Positions 24,001 through 25,765 of a DNA stretch of 25,765 bases are shown one piece after another. The DNA comes from Gemmatimonadota bacterium (GTDB lineage: Bacteria > Gemmatimonadota > Gemmatimonadetes > Gemmatimonadales > GWC2-71-9). The notes under the pieces were generated by a model. The model ran no database searches and was not told the origin of the DNA. It saw only the letters and a program-made list of their open reading frames with translations. The stretch's first letter is position 1; every line of letters starts with the position of its first letter. Location: NCBI GenBank assembly GCA_003221075.1, contig QHUF01000227.1:1-25765 (forward strand), in the 5' to 3' direction. The position numbers were made by a program, and so were the translations under genes.

Positions 24001-24318
24001 GCCGGTGCCCGTCCCCGCCGTTGGGCTGACAACTCCGACGATGCTGCCGGCCCGCCCGCCGGCGGCGCTCTCGATCAGCCTGCCCAAGGCGGGCGCGTCG
24101 GCTTCATGGCGCGTGCGCAACACCGCCCACGCCGCCGCTCCGGCACTCGCCACGATGAGGGCCCAGGCGAGAGTTACTCCCGACACCGCGGGTGACAGTG
24201 CGAGCCCGAGCGCGGCCGCGGCCAGCGCCGCCCCCAGGCCGCCGAGCACCACGGCGAGCGCGCGCGCGCGTGCGTGGGGCGCCCCCAGGCGACGCAGCCG
24301 GCGCGCCGTCTCGGTCAT
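21049..24318 (-). CDS. DUF4175-family membrane protein with a long coiled coil
   Basis: A 1,089-residue protein. The N-terminus has two membrane helices (about residues 18-40 and 48-66) and a third near 146-163. A beta-rich periplasmic region follows (about 175-470; VRLVVDQRTVRRGSSVTATITVP, FPSYLNRSDEPLLVGPDVIPLPAGT, VADIRDDHGITRAYV). From about 485 to 1,010 it is an almost uninterrupted Ala/Gln/Glu/Arg coiled coil. It ends with KVRYPTWDELTGLTPEQRRMVLEYFRRLNEQ, a conserved tail of DUF4175 proteins. Function is unknown. In many genomes the family sits beside DUF4159, MoxR AAA ATPase and DUF58/VWA genes; here the DUF4159 gene is adjacent and the MoxR part is not in the window. An octamer repeat encodes residues ~529-541 at the start of the coiled coil. 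The ATG at 24318 overlaps the upstream stop (ATGA). Confidence 0.85.
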   Translation of the reverse strand: MTETARRLRRLGAPHARARALAVVLGGLGAALAAAALGLALSPAVSGVTLAWALIVASAGAAAWAVLRTRHEADAPALGRLIESAAGGRAGSIVGVVSPTAGTGTGSSAALLLAADTRAAAVVSFAAPDVASAMRRTTLRRISYGTGAAVTGVLLFLAGSPASGRAAAFWHPLRTWRDARAPVRLVVDQRTVRRGSSVTATITVPGAVRVTLWIRGPGEPWKPQLLALDANGSVVQHVGPIESDLYLRASSGGRSTAEIKIDVALPAFLADLGLTARFPSYLNRSDEPLLVGPDVIPLPAGTIVLTSGSASVPLASAAWTLESRVEPLHIAGTRIDGRFTPPASGTWRLRALSADGSALEGVAPELHLLIVPDSAPIVMLPVPGRDTTLPISLHQQLVADIRDDHGITRAYVVSWRVSRTGRVGEAVRESLDVSGVGDRAIVQGRLDAEQRGLLPGDTLRLYVEAFDNAPTPHSGRSAEIALRLPSMEELRAQAREAAHAVASAADSVSAAQRELSDRTRDLAQERSRDPDGRPAGRPDGRAGTQQNGAMSFQSTQRAEEIARDQAAMSQRVQELAQAVEEIARAAKAAGVDDSAFQNRLREVQELLQRALTPELEQRLRELQEALARLDPEATRQALQRLAEAQQELRRELERSQELFKRAALEGELASLAKDAEDLQRRQAEWNKDEAQHPDSAAAAAERDLATATDSLARGVERAGQTVPLQQSQAAARRAQGAMQEAANAASQRDSRGARASGQEAADSLAQLPNALRQRRDSLASAWRQETLDALNRALAETAALARRQQEVADALRDGEAGAATRARQAAVEEGTHAIEQEIDAAAGRHALVSPQLEAALGYAQNQMKQAREQLEQGDPSPATAAPFAEQALDALNATAHALVRTAERVAGAQSGSGFQEALEQLARMAQQQQGMNGDAQGLLPMMGASGDAVMQRLRELAGRQRQLAEQLERLQAGGDAGAAGALAQEARELARQLEAGRLDRRTIERQERLYHKLLDAGRSLSGDEPDEQKERTSRSATGDSVHIPGALLPGATGTGPKVRYPTWDELTGLTPEQRRMVLEYFRRLNEQKH
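22698..22733. repeat. Octamer repeat array inside the DUF4175 gene
   Basis: GGCCGTCA, GGCCGTCC, GGCCGGCC, GACCGTCC, then GGA: period 8, about 4.4 units. The minus strand reads D-P-D-G-R-P-A-G-R-P-D-G-R, an odd Pro/Gly patch between two coiled-coil stretches. Confidence 0.85.
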
Positions 24319-24980
24319 TTGGTCCCGCTCACCGCATACGTGAAGAGGTTCACACCCATTCGCAGCGCCGCCTCATGCAGCTCAGGGGGATCGTGATGGA
24401 CATCGGGATCTTCCCACCCGTCCCCGAGGTCCGACTGATAGGAGTAGTATACGACAAGCCGGTCTCCCAAAAAAATGCCGAAGCCCTGCGCGGGCAGCCC
24501 GTCGTGCTCGTGGATCTTGGGAATCCCCTTTGGGAAGGCGTACACGAGGTTGTAAACCGGATGCGTCAATGGCACTTCAACCAGCGGATGGTCCGGAAAG
24601 ACGCGCGCGATCTCGCGCCGGAACGACGCGTTCATGCCGTAATTGTCGTCGGCGTGCAGAAACCCGCCCTGCTCCAGGTAGCGCCGCAGGTTGCGGATCT
24701 CGACGTCGGAGAAATGCACGTTGCCGTGCCCCGTCATATAGATGTAAGGGACGTCCCACAGCTCCGGCCCGGTGAGCGTCACGACGCGCTCCCGATCGGC
24801 GACCGGCAACGTCGTCCGCTGGCGCAACGCGGTCAGCAGGTTCGGCAGGCTCGAGGGATTCGCGTACCAATCGCCGCCGCCGTCGTAGTGCAGGCGACCG
24901 ATGGTGAGACTGGCGGCCGGACGGCCGGACGGCCGGACGGCCGGAAGCATCAATAACAGCACGAGAAACAGTCTCTTCAT
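24315..24980 (-). CDS. DUF4159-family secreted protein
   Basis: A 221-residue exported protein. The signal peptide is MKRLFLVLLLMLPAV, and the residues right after it (R-P-S-G-R-P-A-A) come from an octamer repeat. The mature part shows the DUF4159 pattern: IGRLHYDGGGDWYANPSSL, YIYMTGHGNVHFSD, LRRYLEQGGFLHADDNYG, HPLVEVPLTHPVYN and a final AALRMGVNLFTYAV. The GHG and GGFLxxDD segments resemble a glutamine-amidotransferase (class I) core with altered residues, so a degenerate catalytic or a ligand-binding role is possible. This is inference. DUF4159 genes usually accompany DUF4175 genes, as here. The ATG at 24980 overlaps the rsmI stop by 4 nt (ATGA) and its own stop overlaps the DUF4175 start the same way. 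Confidence 0.85.
   Translation of the reverse strand: MKRLFLVLLLMLPAVRPSGRPAASLTIGRLHYDGGGDWYANPSSLPNLLTALRQRTTLPVADRERVVTLTGPELWDVPYIYMTGHGNVHFSDVEIRNLRRYLEQGGFLHADDNYGMNASFRREIARVFPDHPLVEVPLTHPVYNLVYAFPKGIPKIHEHDGLPAQGFGIFLGDRLVVYYSYQSDLGDGWEDPDVHHDPPELHEAALRMGVNLFTYAVSGTK
24915..24945. repeat. Perfect octamer repeat (GGCCGGAC x 3.9) at the DUF4159 signal-peptide junction
   Basis: Three exact copies of GGCCGGAC (24915-24922, 24923-24930, 24931-24938) plus seven bases of a fourth. On the minus strand it reads through as A-V-R-P-S-G-R-P-A-A. It is the least diverged of the octamer arrays here, so probably the youngest. Confidence 0.95.
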
Positions 24981-25765
24981 AATTCGCTAACCAGCCGATA
25001 CGCCGCATTCCGTGAAATTCCGGTTTCTTCCGCCAGTCGATGAGCCACATCCTTCCGCGACAAGCCTTCCGCGAGAAGAGCCTTGGCGCGCTCGCCGGGA
25101 TCGGGGGGTGGTTCCTCGACATGCTGCTTGCCCGTCCCGGAGAGCACGACTGTAACCTCGCCCCGCGCGGGAGCCTCTGCATAGTGTTCTGACAATTCCT
25201 GCAACGTCCCCGCACGCGTTTCCTCGAACACCTTCGTCAATTCTCGAGAGACGGCTGCCTGCCGTTCAGGACCACACACCTGGGCCAGATCGGCGAGGAG
25301 TTGCGTGACGCGATTGGGTGCCTCGAAGATCACGACGGTCCACTCAGATTGAGCGGCGGTCAAGAGAAAACGGCGGCGGTCGCTCCCTTTACGGGGAAGG
25401 AAACCGAGAAATAAATAGCGGTCGCCTCCGATGCCTGATACAGACAGGCTCGCAGCCACGGCGGTCGGACCTGGAACGGTTACGACTTGAATCCCCCGCT
25501 CCCGAGCACCCGCGACGAGCGCGACCCCCGGATCACTGATCACCGGCGTGCCGGCGTCGGTGATGAACGCGACGTCCCGCCCGTCTGTAAGGATGCGCAG
25601 GATGCGTTCGAGGGCCCGGTCTGACGAATGCTCATGGAAGCTGATCAGCTCGGCGTGCGAGCCGGCGTGCTGGAGCAGCGGTTTGCTGTGGCGGGTGTCC
25701 TCGGCGGCGACCACCGCCACCCGCTTCAGTGTGTCGGCGGCGCGCGGCGAGAGGTCGCCGAGGTT
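24977..25765 (-). CDS. rsmI: 16S rRNA 2'-O-methyltransferase RsmI, N-terminus off the edge
   Basis: RsmI uses S-adenosylmethionine to methylate the ribose of C1402 in 16S rRNA, at the ribosomal P site. 262 residues are visible, from NLGDLSPRA to the stop. Family motifs are AAEDTRHSKPLL, SFHEHSSDRALERI, FITDAGTPVISDPG and VTVPGPTAVAASLSVSGI, forming the tetrapyrrole-methylase fold and its SAM site. RYLFLGFLPRKGSDRR and FEAPNRV also fit. The C-terminal RsmI helical domain is present (GLSRKDVAHRLAEETGISRNAAYRL). Only about 10-15 N-terminal residues should be missing beyond the right edge, so an internal ATG start at 25720 is not the true start. Its stop overlaps the DUF4159 start, making it the first visible gene of the long minus-strand operon. 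Confidence 0.95.
   Translation of the reverse strand, partial: NLGDLSPRAADTLKRVAVVAAEDTRHSKPLLQHAGSHAELISFHEHSSDRALERILRILTDGRDVAFITDAGTPVISDPGVALVAGARERGIQVVTVPGPTAVAASLSVSGIGGDRYLFLGFLPRKGSDRRRFLLTAAQSEWTVVIFEAPNRVTQLLADLAQVCGPERQAAVSRELTKVFEETRAGTLQELSEHYAEAPARGEVTVVLSGTGKQHVEEPPPDPGERAKALLAEGLSRKDVAHRLAEETGISRNAAYRLVSEL

Overview
The window is GC-rich, densely packed bacterial DNA. It most likely comes from a Gemmatimonadota-like (or otherwise uncultivated soil-type) Gram-negative chromosome. I infer this from the protein families: an RND pump, outer-membrane barrels, DUF4159/DUF4175 proteins, secreted proteins with carboxypeptidase-regulatory-like and plug-like domains, and frequent GTG/TTG starts. 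Nothing points to a phage or plasmid, and I see no CRISPR array, rRNA or transposase.

Layout. (1) 1-148, minus: the first 49 codons of an RND efflux transporter, running off the left edge. (2) 402-5288, plus: tRNA-Ser(UGA), then a tight run of a frameshifted M1 aminopeptidase, a CDP-alcohol phosphatidyltransferase and a secreted protein with tandem plug-like domains. (3) 5295-5816, minus: a four-helix membrane protein; then tRNA-Ser(GCU) on plus. (4) 6100-7479, minus: a monoheme cytochrome fused to an outer-membrane barrel, resembling Cyc2. (5) 7569-10824, plus: a short glutamyl-tRNA synthetase, a barrel protein with a broken cupredoxin tail, a cupredoxin lipoprotein and a CHRD lipoprotein. 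(6) 10866-25765, minus: ten consecutive co-oriented genes, nearly all overlapping by 1-17 nt: rsmI, DUF4159, DUF4175, a TPR protein, a Tat-signal protein of the family often labelled asparagine synthetase B, a DinG-type helicase with an N-terminal RadC/JAB-like metalloprotease domain, a PLP aminotransferase, a one-helix membrane protein, an M20 peptidase and an amidohydrolase.

How the genes fit together. Region 4-5 is a cell-envelope redox/copper group (heme barrel, cupredoxins). The left part of region 6 (M20 peptidase, amidohydrolase, aminotransferase) looks like amino-acid or peptide turnover. The right part (DUF4159-DUF4175-TPR) is an envelope module of unknown function that recurs in several phyla. 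The JAB-helicase sits inside this operon and is the most unusual protein in the window.

Two signals cut across the genes. First, short repeats of period 7 and 8, and a 28-nt palindrome, are scattered through the window. Several copies lie inside reading frames, exactly in signal peptides or interdomain linkers, so repeat DNA has become protein sequence. Second, three plus-strand genes in the first 10 kb (M1 peptidase, gltX, barrel-cupredoxin) each seem to lack an internal block relative to their families. Two of the three are frameshifted at the junction. This is either real gene decay or a systematic assembly problem.
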